The notes below the pieces were generated by a model. It saw only the letters and a list, made by a program, of their open reading frames with translations, did no database searches and was not told the origin of the DNA. This document shows, piece after piece, positions 1 to 11,523 of a DNA stretch of 64,000 nt (position 1 is its first letter; the number at the start of each line of letters is the position of its first letter). The position numbers and the translations under genes were made by a program. Where the stretch lies: assembly GCA_963971285.1 (NCBI GenBank), contig OZ020248.1, positions 23,581,873 through 23,645,872 of the forward strand, read 5' to 3'. Source of the DNA: Astropecten irregularis (taxonomy: Eukaryota; Echinodermata; Asteroidea; Paxillosida; Astropectinidae).

Positions 1-821
1 TCCACAAGTAGGGCTGTGCATTCATGGGTAATTTTGAAAATCGAGTACCGGTTGCCCAAACGGGCAGGTACCAGGGTACCCACGATATAATATAAAACAT
101 AAGAAATTAAGAACTCTGAAGTATGTTGCGTAATGGCCGTTGGTGAGTACCGTACCAGGGCGCCGAGCCAAGCATGCTAAAAAATTACCAGACCCACCCC
201 AAAACACCCCAACCTTTAGCGGATTTCGGCTATTTTTAGGGGTGCCGAATTCTATTTTACGCTATTTCAAACATCGAACACCGACATCAAACACAATGTA
301 TGCATTGTCAGGGTTGTTATTTCGTTGCGAGATCCCTGTGCAATTACAAATATTCTGACCGTACTGCATTTTCCTGATCAGCTAAATCTTACTCGAATTG
401 AAGTCGGTAATTTTGTCCAGTTGGCCAAGAGGACGCACACTTTTCACGTACATGTGCTAGAACTTAAGAAATAACGTGAGAAAAATGTCTAGGGCAACGA
501 ACGCAATGATTAAGACGTAAACAAGATACATCCTGCAGAGTCACCATGGTCAGCATGGTCATTACCTTAAATGTTCTACGACTGGTATCCGCCCAACACA
601 TGGCCACACGTAATAGCCACAATGTCAAAAATATGTTTTGTAAGTCCAATGTTAAAAATATTACGCTGGCTACTTTTTCACCTCAGAGATCTAAAATGGC
701 TCAAGCGCATAGTGCTTGTACAGACTGCATGTATGCATACCAGGTATGTACATGTACACTGTACAACAAAAGTCACAATACAGTGTAAGATAATAGGATT
801 GCATACCATGGCTGTCTACAC

Positions 822-843
822 GGTACATGTACATGTACATGTA
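822..843 (+). repeat. (GTACAT)n microsatellite
   Basis: GTACATGTACATGTACATGT, self-complementary. TACATGTA motifs recur through the first 3 kb. Confidence 0.85.
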
Positions 844-1786
844 TTTAGAAGTCTCTGAAGCCAAGCAAGGCAAGTGACTTGTCATGAGTCAATCGAGTTA
901 CATATACTAGTGCCATGAATGCTGGTACAGTATTTCAAACAACTTCTAAGCCATGTGTATAACTGCTAAAAAAAATGTACTTAAAATTACATACATGTAC
1001 TGCATGTGTAATTCAGGCATGAGAATGGGTGATGGTAAAAAAGCAGGAAAATATGGAAGTCCCAAATTCGTGTGTACAACGTGGTTGGATAGACTTGATA
1101 GTAAGTCGGCTCTCCGTCCAGCGCCAGCATTGTGCATCCATTATCACGCGTGCACAACACAAACAAACTGGGGCAGTTCATTGCAGCCAGTCTACTACGG
1201 AACGTAGTGAGAATTTGTACAGCGGCCGCTGCATAATATAGACTTCGCCCACCGCGCCGTACGTAAAACGAAACGTTGGACATGCACTTCTTATACAATT
1301 CTCCTTACATCCGTTGATGTCAGTATTCGGCAGGGCACGTTGGGGAAAAGAAATGACACGGACACGTGCAAAAATAAAGCTAGTTTAAGCACCCTTTATT
1401 ATCGGGCATCAATCAAATAGATCGGCACATTTAACACTTTTCCCCTTCATTTTATGACCTTACCATATACCACCTAACCCCCGATTTTTAATCCAAATTC
1501 ACACTGAACTCGGAGACCACATATTTTGAAGTGAAAATTCCGGAATTCCGGAAAAATCCGGAAGATTCTCATGCCTGGTAATTACAGTACTTAAATGTAT
1601 AAAGTGAAACATTCCACAAACACAAAAAAAACCATGCTGTATTGCCAATTGGTCACTGAAGTACATGTTCTGCATTATTTTGGTCAGTTGGTACTTGGTT
1701 CTCTGGTTAGCAAATTGCTAAATTAGATTTTCTGATCATTTAAATGATTAAATGAGTAATCATGCCCTACACTCAGAATGAGTCAT

Positions 1787-1907
1787 GGGGCCGATTTCAT
1801 CAAACTTGCGACGCAGAGTTAAGATGTATCCTTTCTCTATGGACTCACCGCATGGACACGTCGCAAATCGAGTTGCGACACGTCTCAGAGCTTTATGAAA
1901 TCGTGCC
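1787..1907. repeat. D-family inverted-repeat element, diverged
   Basis: GGGGCCGATTTCATCAAACT ... GAGCTTTATGAAATCGTGCC, with internal TTGCGACG / CGTCGCAA inverted motifs. Confidence 0.55.
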
Positions 1908-2324
1908 ATGATGCAATGCTCACATGGTGTACATTTGGTAAACAAAGGGTATCAACAAACTGTGATGCTACTCTATGCTCACTGGGTAAGCTTATTATAG
2001 CCCATCTACATTTTGCAAATTGATTGAGAAACTTTAATATTGGATGGGCACAGCCACTGGAAAGCCAGGCCAGGCCTGGGCTTTGCCTGTGGTCTTGGGC
2101 TTCTATAATCCCTAGCCTGGAACTATCAACTTCAAGCCCCTGCTGTGTCCTGGATCATAGATTTTGGCATAAACCTGATTTACAGGCTGAGTCCACGTTG
2201 ATCATGGGCAGTATCCAGAATCTGGGCTTGATTGATATTGAGCAGCTCTATTGTAGTGAAGTTCAGGGCTGACAAGAGGAAGATTACATGTAGGCCCATT
2301 GGGACTGACCAGTTTTAAAGTTTC

Positions 2325-2530
2325 CCTTCCCTTAACCCTAACCCACCTGCCTGCATACCACAGTTTACTATACATGTTTCTTTCCTGAATACCACAATAT
2401 ACCACAGTGTGGTTTGCTTGGTAATGCATGGTTTATGATCCATTTCCTCCTATGGAAAACTGTGGTACATGTAATATGTGGTAAGCAGCACTAGTCTTAT
2501 GTGTGGGAAGTGCAGAGGGTTAGGGTTAAT
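2325..2530. repeat. Interval bounded by inverted telomere-like motifs
   Basis: CCCTTAACCCTAACCC at 2329-2344 and GGGTTAGGGTTAA at 2517-2529, with several CACAGT/ACTGTG and TACCACA/TGTGGTA inverse motifs between. Confidence 0.45.
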
Positions 2531-3079
2531 CCAATTCCAGCCTTCTTAGTGTTACTCTGAAGTGGCAAAGTGCGCAGTATTTAGGCACTGAGGCAGGCCT
2601 ACTGACATTACAATATCAGCTGTACACATAAACTGACAACTGAAATGTAATTAAATTGTAAATTATGTTAAATTGCTTGTCAATGCTGGTGATGTAGCAG
2701 TAGCACATACAATATTGACTGTTTCAAGTTTTGTAACACATTTTATTGGAGACAAACAAACAAACATAATCCATTTACATACATGTCTAAATATACTTCC
2801 TTGGAAATTTTGTACCTTGAAACATAATACCATTCTTATTGGAGGCAGGAGCGGTTGTGAAAATACACTGAATTAATAATGGGCCTAACGATGACCTTTA
2901 CGTTGAGATGTTGACCCCTTTCCTGGCTCTCCCACGCAAGCCCAAATGCCAAAACCTAGTTTGGATTGGCATAATTTGGGAGCACAACATAAATACCTAC
3001 ACAAATGCATTCAGGTTTAACATACAGTCATAAACATGTAAGCTATAGAAATATTACGAAAACCCTGAAATGATTAACG

Positions 3080-3836
3080 TTACTCGTTAGTTACTGTATG
3101 GGCAAATTCCTTTACACAGTTGCTTTCAAATTTGACTAATTTTTCACATAGAATACATTTGCCTATTAGGGAAAGTGAGACGTCATTAATTAATTTAAAA
3201 AAGTTCTCCTCTGTACTACGTGTGTGTGATGATTTTGGAATATGCGCTGACCCTGTTCGTTCCTCAAAATTGAGAATGAAGTTCATTCCTGTCATTGTTT
3301 CATACATGTACCAATTCTGTATTAAAACTTTCAATTCTGGACATCCGACATGTGTGTGGATCTGGCACAGGCGGTAACTAATGGAGCAATATGCGTATTA
3401 ATGTGGTTTGAGCAAGTTGAGACAGTCGGGCTATAACGTTGACCTTTAAGTTGAAAATGTTGAACTCTCACAAGGCCAGGCCAAGGGTAAGGCACCCACA
3501 TGACCCCGCTTTTCACCCCACCCCATCAATGATTTCCATGCAACCGTCCCAACAAAAACACAATTTGTTAATTGATGAAAAATCTCACCCTCCTGCGTTT
3601 CCATCTCCTCTGGCTCACTCTGCGGTCGTTCTGGTTCATCGCAGTGATTCATGCTGTTGATCGGACTCTTGTTGTTCGACCTCCTTAAAAATTTCCGCTC
3701 CGACTTGTCCGCGACCGACCCCCGTTCACTGCCGGGCGATGAGGGAGTTTTCCGGGACGCTGGAGGCACCTTGACGTGCTTACTCGCGATGCGCCCAATC
3801 TCGGCAGCCTTAACCCCTCCGGGAAGGGGTGCTCAT
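3080..3836 (-). CDS. Divergent two-exon gene candidate, unknown family, frame break in exon 1
   Basis: Exon 1 would run 3836-3589 from ATG at 3836-3834. The frame from that ATG stops after eight codons (TAA at 3812-3810). One base earlier or later in the GGGG run at 3817-3814 puts it in frame with a long open stretch rich in K, R, S, P and E (for example AEIGRIASKHVKVPP, then ERKFLRRSNNKSP and an acidic PEEMETQE). The stretch ends at a good donor (G|GTGAGA). A phase-compatible exon 2 is 3252-3080 (acceptor AACAG|GG), carrying a helical stretch ENFFKLINDVSLSLIGK and a stop. With one G removed the total is 420 nt, an exact multiple of three. The basic, then acidic, composition suggests a nuclear or adaptor protein, but I do not recognise it. 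It could also be a pseudogene or a chance ORF; the exon 2 acceptor has a weak pyrimidine tract. Confidence 0.38.
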
Positions 3837-4371
3837 CCAGAGACCAAGTTCAGAATTGTCTCTAATTGTAGAACAGAATCAAAGTTGGCCGGTAAACACC
3901 CAAATCCATGCACGATTTCATGCTTTATCAATCGCCGCTATGAAAAACCATTTGCAAAAACAAGCAAGATGGCCTCTCTTTTGGTGTTGCATTCTGGGTA
4001 ACCATCCTCGTCAAAACAAAACGAAAATATCTCTCAGATTTTCACCAGAATTTATAAATGCAACAACATTTCAATCTCGCACACACCTAATAATTGCATT
4101 TCCTATTTTTTCTTGCAAACTTTTTTTAGAATTAATTACCTGTAATGGATAATTAAGTATTTCTATAATTAATTAACATGAAATTGTTATATGTCAACTA
4201 CTGCGCTTGCGCACAATGCCATTAAACCCACAATTCATTGCGCGATCACTGCGACATTCGATGTTCGCAGGGCGTATTGGCAAATTTCTACCCCGATTTT
4301 TCGACATGTTGTAGGGCAGAAAATCCAAATTTTATCGCACAGATAGGGCAAACTACCTCTTAATTCTTACC
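3837..4371. promoter_or_regulatory. Putative bidirectional promoter with NRF-1-like site
   Basis: This 535-bp interval separates the HAPSTR1 ATG from the divergent candidate ATG. At 4202-4213 it contains TGCGCTTGCGCA, one base from the NRF-1 consensus palindrome TGCGCATGCGCA, in a short CpG-bearing patch (about 4200-4270). No convincing TATA box is placed upstream of HAPSTR1. Shared-promoter use is inferred from layout only. Confidence 0.4.
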
Positions 4372-6546
4372 ATGAGCGAGCAGAAGGAGCGAGGTGACGA
4401 TTCGGGCGGGGAATTTCGGACGTCAAGTTGGGAACAACAATGTCTGGACGAGTTGGATAGCGAACCCAACTTGGACGAAAGGCTTCCACTGGAACGCCAG
4501 TATGCTGCCGACCAGCTGTGGTACAGCTTCCAGGCCTGCGCCAGTGCCGTCACACATCTTTATAAACTTGGTGAGAATGGTTCAGTAAGAAACATTCTAC
4601 CCGAAGAAGGGCCTCGTCATCTTTTTGATTCGAAGTCTGTGTTGTAGGCTTCGTGTAATTAAATTGGCCAAAGCAAAACAAACATTTTGTTCGTTCTTCA
4701 TTATCAAAACAAAAAGTAAACAAAGTAAAAACCAAAACAAAAGATAAACATTATGAACTGCATATTTTGCCGTCACCGCCAAATTTCAATATGCCATTCT
4801 TTCTCTTATTAAATGTTAGTTTTGCCTGAGGCAGAGGTACATTCTTTCCAGTTTTCCAACTAGGTAAATGAAAATTGGCCGATCAGAGTAAGGGAACGGC
4901 AAAATAGCGTTGAAAAGGAGGAATAGCCTACCCGTCCCAGCAAAATATACCCTGCCTAATTCAGTAACTAATTGTACAAATACAATATAGTGGAAATGAT
5001 ATTTGTATTAACCAACACTGACGATCCATAGAGCGGAAATTTCTCTTTATTTATTGTGCAATAACACTTTGTTTCTTTTTTTTTTTGTACAGAGCGGTCG
5101 AGTTGTCCGTCAAATGCCCTACCTCTTTGGCTTGCATTTCAAAATGCAGCTAGTTCAGTTACCAAAATGTACAAAGGTAAAGTATTCCTGACAAATACTG
5201 TTTTAATAAATCATCATTTGTGTCAAATCGTAAAAAAAAACATTTGTAAAAAAATGGTTTGAACTTTCAGGCACACTTTGTACCAGGGGTTTTGCCACCA
5301 AGCCCAGCTCTGTGCTGGTGCGGTACTTGGCTGCACAGAGATTGGTGTGAAAATCAAGATGACGTCGACAGCAGTGTTTCATGCATTGTGTTTTCTTTGT
5401 TTAACCGTCAAATCTCCGTTACAGACAGCATAGAAGCGCACAGAAAAACCAGTGAGTTCGGCACGCAGATGGGACACCAGCGACGGACCAGGGACATCGT
5501 CGGCTGGGTCAAGAAACGACGACGGTACATCAAAAGGGAGGACCTCCTAGCGTTCCTCTGCGGCAAAGCGCCCCCGCCGCGGATCCGCCAGAGCCCGATG
5601 GGGCGGAGCTTGGCCGACCGGGCGTCGCCCAGGTCCCACACGCAGCCGCACGACGTCGGACATTCTGTGGAGGCTACTGACGACCTGCAACCATTTCGAG
5701 AGGCTTTAGCATTACAAGGTAACTAGCGCCCTCTGGTGTTCTGTCCAATCCAACTGAAAGTGAACCGCCCTTTAGATGCTTCGTGTACATATTCAATTTA
5801 TACGTTCTCCAAAACGTCACATATTTTTTAGTGTTTGATTGACATGTAAATTTGTTCTGTTCCTGTGAAAAAAAATATTCCCATGACTAAATACAGAATA
5901 TGTGTCCATAAAAGTGTTCCACTGATATACACCGATCCGACGGCACGAACATGGAGGTAAAAAACACCCGTCATACTCATTACTGGTGTGTCACCGCCCT
6001 TATTTTGTCCGGCAACAACATAATTTATGCTCCGCCGCACTCTTTTAAATGTAGAGTGAATGTCCCATGATTAGGGGACGTACATCCTGCAATTATAGAG
6101 TGCAGCGGACGTACATTCTTTTTTTGCCGGACAAAATACGGGCAGGGACACACCAGTAATGGCGGGTGTTGGTTTACCTCCATGGTCGTGCCGTCAGATC
6201 GGTGTATATTAAATTTTCAAAAATGCTTCAACTTGTTATTGTCACATGCTAAAAAAATTTAGTGGGTAATAGTTACCACAGAATTGACATAGTGTGTATC
6301 ATGCCAACTTTTTGATGTGTATTTTGTCTTGGTTTTGTCTTACCCCTAGGTTTAAACGGAGCTATGGCTAATGTCGGTGTCTCCCAGTCACCCCCGCATC
6401 ACTCTCATTCCCGTCGTCGCCACGGAAATGTACTAGACCTCTTCCCGGACGAACTCTTTGCCCATCCCGACTCCAGGAAGAGAAACCCCTCCCCCAGCGA
6501 TGTACACATGGACTCGCCGTCCCATAAACGCAACCGGCTACTATGA
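4372..6546 (+). CDS. HAPSTR1: HAPSTR1 (C16orf72/TAPR1) orthologue, four exons
   Basis: Coding exons 4372-4570, 5093-5176, 5425-5718 and 6350-6546 join to a 257-residue protein (vertebrate form about 275). All three introns are GT-AG and phase 1. Seen: an acidic N-terminus followed by two related helical segments, LWYSFQACASAVTHLYK at the end of exon 1 and LWLAFQNAASSVTKMYK in exon 2. Exon 3 holds the family core GHQRRTRDIVGWVKKRRR and then REDLLAFLCGK with PPPR. The C-terminus is DSPSHKRNRLL, like the vertebrate DSPTHKRNR end. Family knowledge: HAPSTR1 binds the E3 ligase HUWE1, promotes its nuclear activity and tunes stress responses; it has no known catalytic motif. The start is the only ATG that opens this frame, and acidic residues follow it as in the family. 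A divergent gene candidate starts 535 bp upstream. The match in order and spacing across four exons makes this call very secure; exon ends are by eye. Confidence 0.95.
5926..6208. repeat. Fold-back element in HAPSTR1 intron 3
   Basis: Two arms of roughly 90 bases are inverted copies. The left arm begins TATACACCGATCCGACGGCA and runs through ATGGAGGTAAA to TTTTGTCCGGCAA. The right arm begins TTGCCGGACAAAATACGG and ends CCGTCAGATCGGTGTATA. The spacer is about 75 bases. It lies wholly inside the third intron and would form a long hairpin in the pre-mRNA. Confidence 0.75.
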
Positions 6547-7153
6547 AGACATGTGATGTAGTACTCGATGTAGGTGTACCTACGTACCTTTGGTACAGAC
6601 TGAAGAAAAAGATTCAAAAAAAAAAAGAAAGAACAAATTAAGATATTATAAACAGAAGAACAGAACTCCTAAAAAAAATATGCCATGTGGACGTTACGTT
6701 GTACGCCATTGTTCCACAGCTGTGTTGCGTATTACAGTCAATACAGTGTGGTATTGTATTGTGTTTTGTCCGGAGTTTAAATATGAAGCGTGACAAGTGG
6801 TTATCGGCCGTCGTTTCAGTTTTGCGCGTGTGGAGTACGTATTTAAAAAAAAAGAAACAGAAAACCCCCGCTGTGAAGCAACTGTGTGTGTGTGTTTCTA
6901 CTGTCGTGAAGGTATGCAAGTATCGCGGAATTGTGTCCCATGGGCATCTGTGCATAAATGGTGCCCGGTTACAAAACAAAACCCCGCAAACCAGAACAGC
7001 ATTTTATGTTTTTTTTTTTTTTTGTACGGAGGTATGTTTAGTATCTAGCTACATGTACAGACACTATGTTCCATGTGAATAACATGATGCTTTCACATTG
7101 CTTTCACAAGTACATGTACATGTGTATAGTAACAATGTGGTCCCATGGACTCT

Positions 7154-7381
7154 TAAGGCACCTTTCCATATGCGCGTTTTTTCATCCGCTGCGTATACGT
7201 TGCGTGTCCGTAGCGTTGCAAAAAAATCGATCATTATAAAAAAACAAGCGACCCTTTCCATATGTGCGCGTGCGTTTGAAAAGGTCGCGTGTGTCTTTTT
7301 AATGGGCAATTTTAATGCACACGCAACGTACACGCAGCGTATATGCAGCGGATGAAAAAACGCACTTATGGAAAGGCGCCT
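7154..7381. mobile_element. Fold-back MITE, AAGGCRCC ends
   Basis: Arms AAGGCACCTTTCCATATGCG and GTTTTTTCATCCGCTGCGTA are mirrored by GCAGCGGATGAAAAAACGCA and TATGGAAAGGCGCCTT. Confidence 0.8.
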
Positions 7382-7543
7382 TTATGGATAGTACACATAT
7401 TATAGAAGAAATTACTTCTTCTGTTTTTTTTGGTTATGTTTAAGGAAGCAAGGTTAAGATTAGAAAGCAAGTTTTATATTTATTAGTGTCTAGACTAGTT
7501 AGAATTGGAATTCCAGTGTCGAATTGAAAGAAGTATGCTTGTA

Positions 7544-7563
7544 GTGCATATATATATATATAT
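7544..7563 (+). repeat. (TA)n microsatellite
   Basis: Run of ATATATATATATATAT in likely 3'-flanking DNA of HAPSTR1. Confidence 0.9.
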
Positions 7564-7611
7564 TTAACCTCGTTGTGACCAAAATGGTAGGTTCGGCCAG
7601 GGCACCAGCTT

Positions 7612-7829
7612 GGGGCCAATTTCTTAGAGCTGCTTAAGCAAAACATTTGCTTAACAGCATGAAAAGTCTTCCTTGATCAAGCAGGATTACCAACCAACTT
7701 CTGACTTGTATTCGGTCATTGTTTGCTGAGCATATTGTTCACAAGGAGTTTTTGCTGGCATAGGCCCCCTACTGATTTTTGGCGCTTAAGGAAATGTTAG
7801 TGTTTAAGCAGCTCTTTGACATTGGCACC
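7612..7829. mobile_element. C-family inverted-repeat element, diverged
   Basis: Starts GGGGCCAATTTCTTAGAGCT and ends with GCTTAAGG ... AAGCAGCTCTTTGACATTGG. Family C is about 240 bp with ends GGGGCCAATTTCAT; its interior includes GAAATTTGGTTGTTAACCCT in one subfamily and GAAAAGTCTTCCTTGATCAA in another. Confidence 0.65.
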
Positions 7830-8853
7830 TGGTGATTTTCTGTAGACAGTAAGCCAAAATTCAGGCTTTGTGTCTGTTAAATATTAACCATAATTGTCAT
7901 TTGGGTGAAAGCCATGTTTTCCCCATTCCGTGTGCATTTCCCGTGCGAGACGTCACACAAACCAGGAGTTGCGGTGTCGATTCCCAATTTGAAAGGCCCG
8001 ATATAAAGCGCCAGTATTCCCAGTTAAACAACATTTACCGACAGTGTGCACTCATAACAATGTGCATGATCTGTATAAGGAACATGGACTACATCATACA
8101 TGTAAAAAGTTCATTTTACTTTTTGCCAATGCTAATGAGTCTCAATTTGGAGTTCGGACATGGGCTTCGCGGAGAGTCTGCACCACCAGTGACGTCATAC
8201 ACGGAATGCCTGGCTTAAAGCCGCGCTAGTGCAAAATGACATTCACTAAATAATACATGTACTATAATTGCTGGCATTTGGAATGCACACAACATGTAGC
8301 AGGCACTTGGAAATGACAATGCATTGCATAAACACCAAAAAACCTTGAAGTGTGGGACTTAATAATAACGTACATTGTATGTATGATCTGTATGTACGTA
8401 CGTAGTTTAGAAATTTCCAACTTTTTCTTTTTTGATGGTTGATCCAGGGTTTCATATTTGTTGAAGAGAGTCTGTGCTTATTTCCAAGAATGCACAAACA
8501 TACGCAGCATTTATCTATGTGTTACATGTAAATTTCCAGTCAATTTGAATTTGGAAAAAAATCAAGAATAAGCATTACAACAGAGCGTCCATTAGTTTTA
8601 ATGATGACACAGAATTGTCAGAATCTAGCTTTTTACACTATGCGGCCATAAATTTGAGGATAAAAGAGAAAAAAATGGAAGAAGTGTATAAAAACCATAG
8701 GTCCTTTCATGGATAGCCAACTTATGGGATTTTGTGTACAAAACATAAGCACAAACTGTCCATCATACATGTAGCATTTTTCCATATGCTTTCAGTACAC
8801 ACTTCCAGCCTTTACATTTTGGGGGAGTCTGTTATGGTACAAATATTACATGA

Positions 8854-9002
8854 CCTGGGGTGGATCTCACTATTAAAATGCATTGTAACTTACTATCCAT
8901 TGTAGGACTTGTAATGCATTGCAGGCCCATACATAGGATACGATGGGTTATCCTTCATAACTCGAGTAACGATCGATCGTAGTGCTTTGTAAAATTGACC
9001 AC
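8854..9002. repeat. D-family element
   Basis: TAACTTACTATCCATTGTAG and ACGATCGATCGTAGTGCTTT identify the family; its ends have decayed. Confidence 0.7.
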
Positions 9003-9212
9003 TGAAATTACGGTACACATTATGCTCTGGCATGTATGTTTTGACATTGGTCCATGCAAGTTAATATACTCCTAATCCATACAGTCATCATGCCCTCCAT
9101 ATTTTTGGTTTTAGGACACCAGTGTAGTCATGTACTTGTATGTATTCGCTACAGGTCTAATTATAAACTTGGGAAGAATTCCACTGACGAACAATACAGA
9201 AAAAGCGTTATA

Positions 9213-9285
9213 TCCTTTAAGAGGTCACCGGTTCGAATCCCGCTCCAGTCAAGTTTTCTTTGTTCACTTTTCAATGACTTAAAAC
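9213..9285 (+). repeat. tRNA-like cassette, 3' half only
   Basis: AGAGGTCACCGGTTCGAATC followed by CCGCTCCAGTC and the shared tail. The 5' half, including the A box, is missing. It sits 290 bp before copy 2 in the same orientation. Confidence 0.6.
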
Positions 9286-9419
9286 TCAGTCAGTTTCCCT
9301 TGTGGTTATTTTATGAAAATATTAATTTAAAAAAGCTGTATCCTCTTTGAGTGATCCCCCATGTGCCGTTCCCAGGTTGCAGTATTGTTGCATGTATCAT
9401 TGAAATGATCCCTGGGGTG

Positions 9420-9600
9420 TGGCGGTGTGTGCATGGTTTCATGGCTTCTGACTGCCAAACGAACAAAGATAGTTGACTATTGGGGTCACCACCAACGTAG
9501 GGCTGGATAGCTCAGTTGGTAAGAGTGCCTGTACGGTATTCAGGAGGTCGCCGGTTCGAATCCCGCTCCAGTCAATTTTTCTTTGTTCACTTTTCAATAT
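9420..9600 (+). repeat. tRNA-like cassette, copy 2 (most complete)
   Basis: A 73-base cloverleaf-like sequence at 9501-9573 starts GGCTGGATAGCTCAGTTGG and ends CCCGCTCCAGTC. The acceptor arms GGCTGGA/TCCAGTC pair fully (one G-T), the A box TAGCTCAGTTGG and B box GGTTCGAATCC are intact, and the D arm GCTC/GAGT is nearly paired. The T stem has a C-C mismatch and the anticodon stem a T-T mismatch; the apparent anticodon is GGT, unusual for a eukaryotic tRNA. About 80 bases of upstream flank (GTTTCATGGCTTCTGACTGC and ACAAAGATAGTTGACTATT) are shared with other copies, as is the tail TTCTTTGTTCACTTTTCAAT. This is more likely a repeat than a working tRNA. Confidence 0.75.
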
Positions 9601-9717
9601 CCTTTAAGAGTTAACTTTACTGGAAGTTGAGTTATGATGCACTTCTTTCTCAGCTGTGTAAAACTTGGGTAGCATATCCGAAAAGTGAGTTTTACAAGGT
9701 GTTTGTGGTATACAATA

Positions 9718-10022
9718 GGGAGTTTAAGATTTCACGACGTGCCACCACGACGCAGACGTGATGGTTGCGCGTCGCGCAAGGCCGCGTACCACTGAATGAA
9801 TTAGTTAAGATTGGTATGCAGCTACAACGCAGCATGCACCGTAGTGCTTTTGTACGTGTTTACATGGGCTTTGCATGTGTGATACACGACGACGTGAAAT
9901 GGCCAAAATGCCATCGTCGCTTTCTGGACGACAAGCTTGCTACAAGATCTGAGCATGCGCACTAAGGAAATAACGCCTGCTCGGCCGCGTCGTGGTGGCG
10001 CGTCGTGAAATCTTAAACTCCC
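9718..10022. mobile_element. 305-bp fold-back MITE with TA duplication
   Basis: Ends GGGAGTTTAAGATTTCACGA / TCGTGAAATCTTAAACTCCC, exact over 20 bases. The element is GC-rich inside relative to its flanks. Confidence 0.85.
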
Positions 10023-10346
10023 TAATAATACACCTTGAATACAGTGGCAGCCATTTAAAAAAAAAGCTCAAAACGCCTCTGCAACCCCATAGGGTTTGTG
10101 CACATGGTGTCAAAGTGTTGTCTGTCAGTGGAAATCTTTTCTATAAACTTTATTTGAAAAATAGAGCTTTTATGAAAAAAAGGAGATAATTTAATACAAA
10201 TACTTTTTTTTTAATATATATCTTTCCATTAACTCCAGAGCCATGTTCATTATATTTCATTATGTGAAAATGTTTTCAAAAGTTTATAAAATGGAGTCAG
10301 TTTATTTGACTTTATGTTGGGGCCCATATTTCTCTTGAGAATATTA

Positions 10347-10704
10347 AAGGTGTAATACATGATTGGTAAAGATCACAGAATAGCACTCACACTTTGTCTG
10401 ATCCAGCACGTAGATGAAATAATAAACCTGTGAAAATTTGAGCTCAATCAAACATCCGAGTCACGAGAAAATATCAAAAACCCGACTCAATTTTTCTTAT
10501 AAAACATGAATCGTTTTGATCTTACCCCGAGATCAAAACTGTTTTCAGTCTTTGTTTTACTAATTTCTGGATAAATACACCTTTTCAAGCGGAAACATTT
10601 AACCGGTTTGTTTCTGCCAGCACCATCTTCATACCCTGAAAGTTAAACGTAAATCTGTGAAGATTTCTGTTTGGGTATGTTACCAATCCTGTACTGTGCC
10701 TAGT
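10347..10704 (+). mobile_element. B-family TTAA-type MITE, complete
   Basis: Begins AAAGGTGTAATACATGATTG and ends ACCAATCCTGTACTGTGCCT. The left half contains GAGCTCAATCAAACATCCGA and the centre a palindrome GATCTTACCCCGAGATC. The right half (TACTAATTTCTGGATAAATA, GCACCATCTTCATACCCTGA) is the same as in family A. Confidence 0.75.
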
Positions 10705-11523
10705 AGGTACATGCATTGAACGATGACCATGTGACTATGTTCAGTCTCATGTTCTTGGTTTTGACACGTAACAATAATAGATGGTTAAGGATCATTACTA
10801 AACTCACTGCGCTTAAATTGGTTTTCAGTCTATCGCGCAGTAAAGTCCGATAATTTACACACTGTGTGGTTAACTGTACATGTACATTATCAATTATTAA
10901 CCATTAAAGCCTACATAACCATATGCTTCCGCTGGCCAAATTGATAACATAATATCTATGCCATGTGAAAGCATGCACACTGTGTACTTGTAGGGATTGA
11001 TGCACGCAAAATGGTCTAACATTAATCTTTGCCCAACAACAAAAATGACATACACTTACCTGACCAGAGTATTCCAAAGAGTCCTTGCTTTTTTGTCCCT
11101 CCTTGCTCAAGAAATAGATACTTGTAGAACATGGAGGGAGGCAGTTACAAAAACTTGCTAAGAAGGGTGGATTCCCGCTTAGCAATCTTGGGTTAGTTAC
11201 CGGTTACCAACCAGAATTCTGTGTAATCTTCATAGCTGGCAACTGGTCCTCTGCCTTGGGTTTATAATTCGTTTTCTTAGCACTGTTTCCCAGTGAGCAG
11301 TTTTGTGAAGTTGAGTCCTGTAATCCTCAAACTCTGCTTTAGAAGTGTGACTTTTCTATAAACAAAACAAAAATGCAAAAACATTTGATCAGTTTTTAAG
11401 CCACAAATCAACTGAACGTACGTACATAATCAACAAAACTCAGTTTTCTTGTGTAGTGCTGGACTGTAACTATCTAACTGTTATTTAAAACACTTGGTCG
11501 TTTGAATAAAGTGTATTATATTA

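Larger units (their letters stand above)
1..2324. other. No gene recognised
   Basis: AT-rich single-copy-looking sequence with scattered TACATGTA motifs and one D element at 1787. Short open frames show no family signature. Confidence 0.6.
6547..9212. other. HAPSTR1 3' flank, no further gene
   Basis: Likely 3' UTR for some distance after 6546, with A runs and a T run. No canonical AATAAA found close to the stop; then a fold-back, C and D elements. Confidence 0.55.

Noticed and set aside
3651-4001. Plus-strand 116-codon frame upstream of HAPSTR1
   Set aside because: Antisense shadow of the better-supported minus-strand exon and promoter region.
9501-9573. Functional tRNA gene
   Set aside because: Stem mismatches, an atypical GGT anticodon, and four degraded relatives with shared flanks indicate a repeat family.
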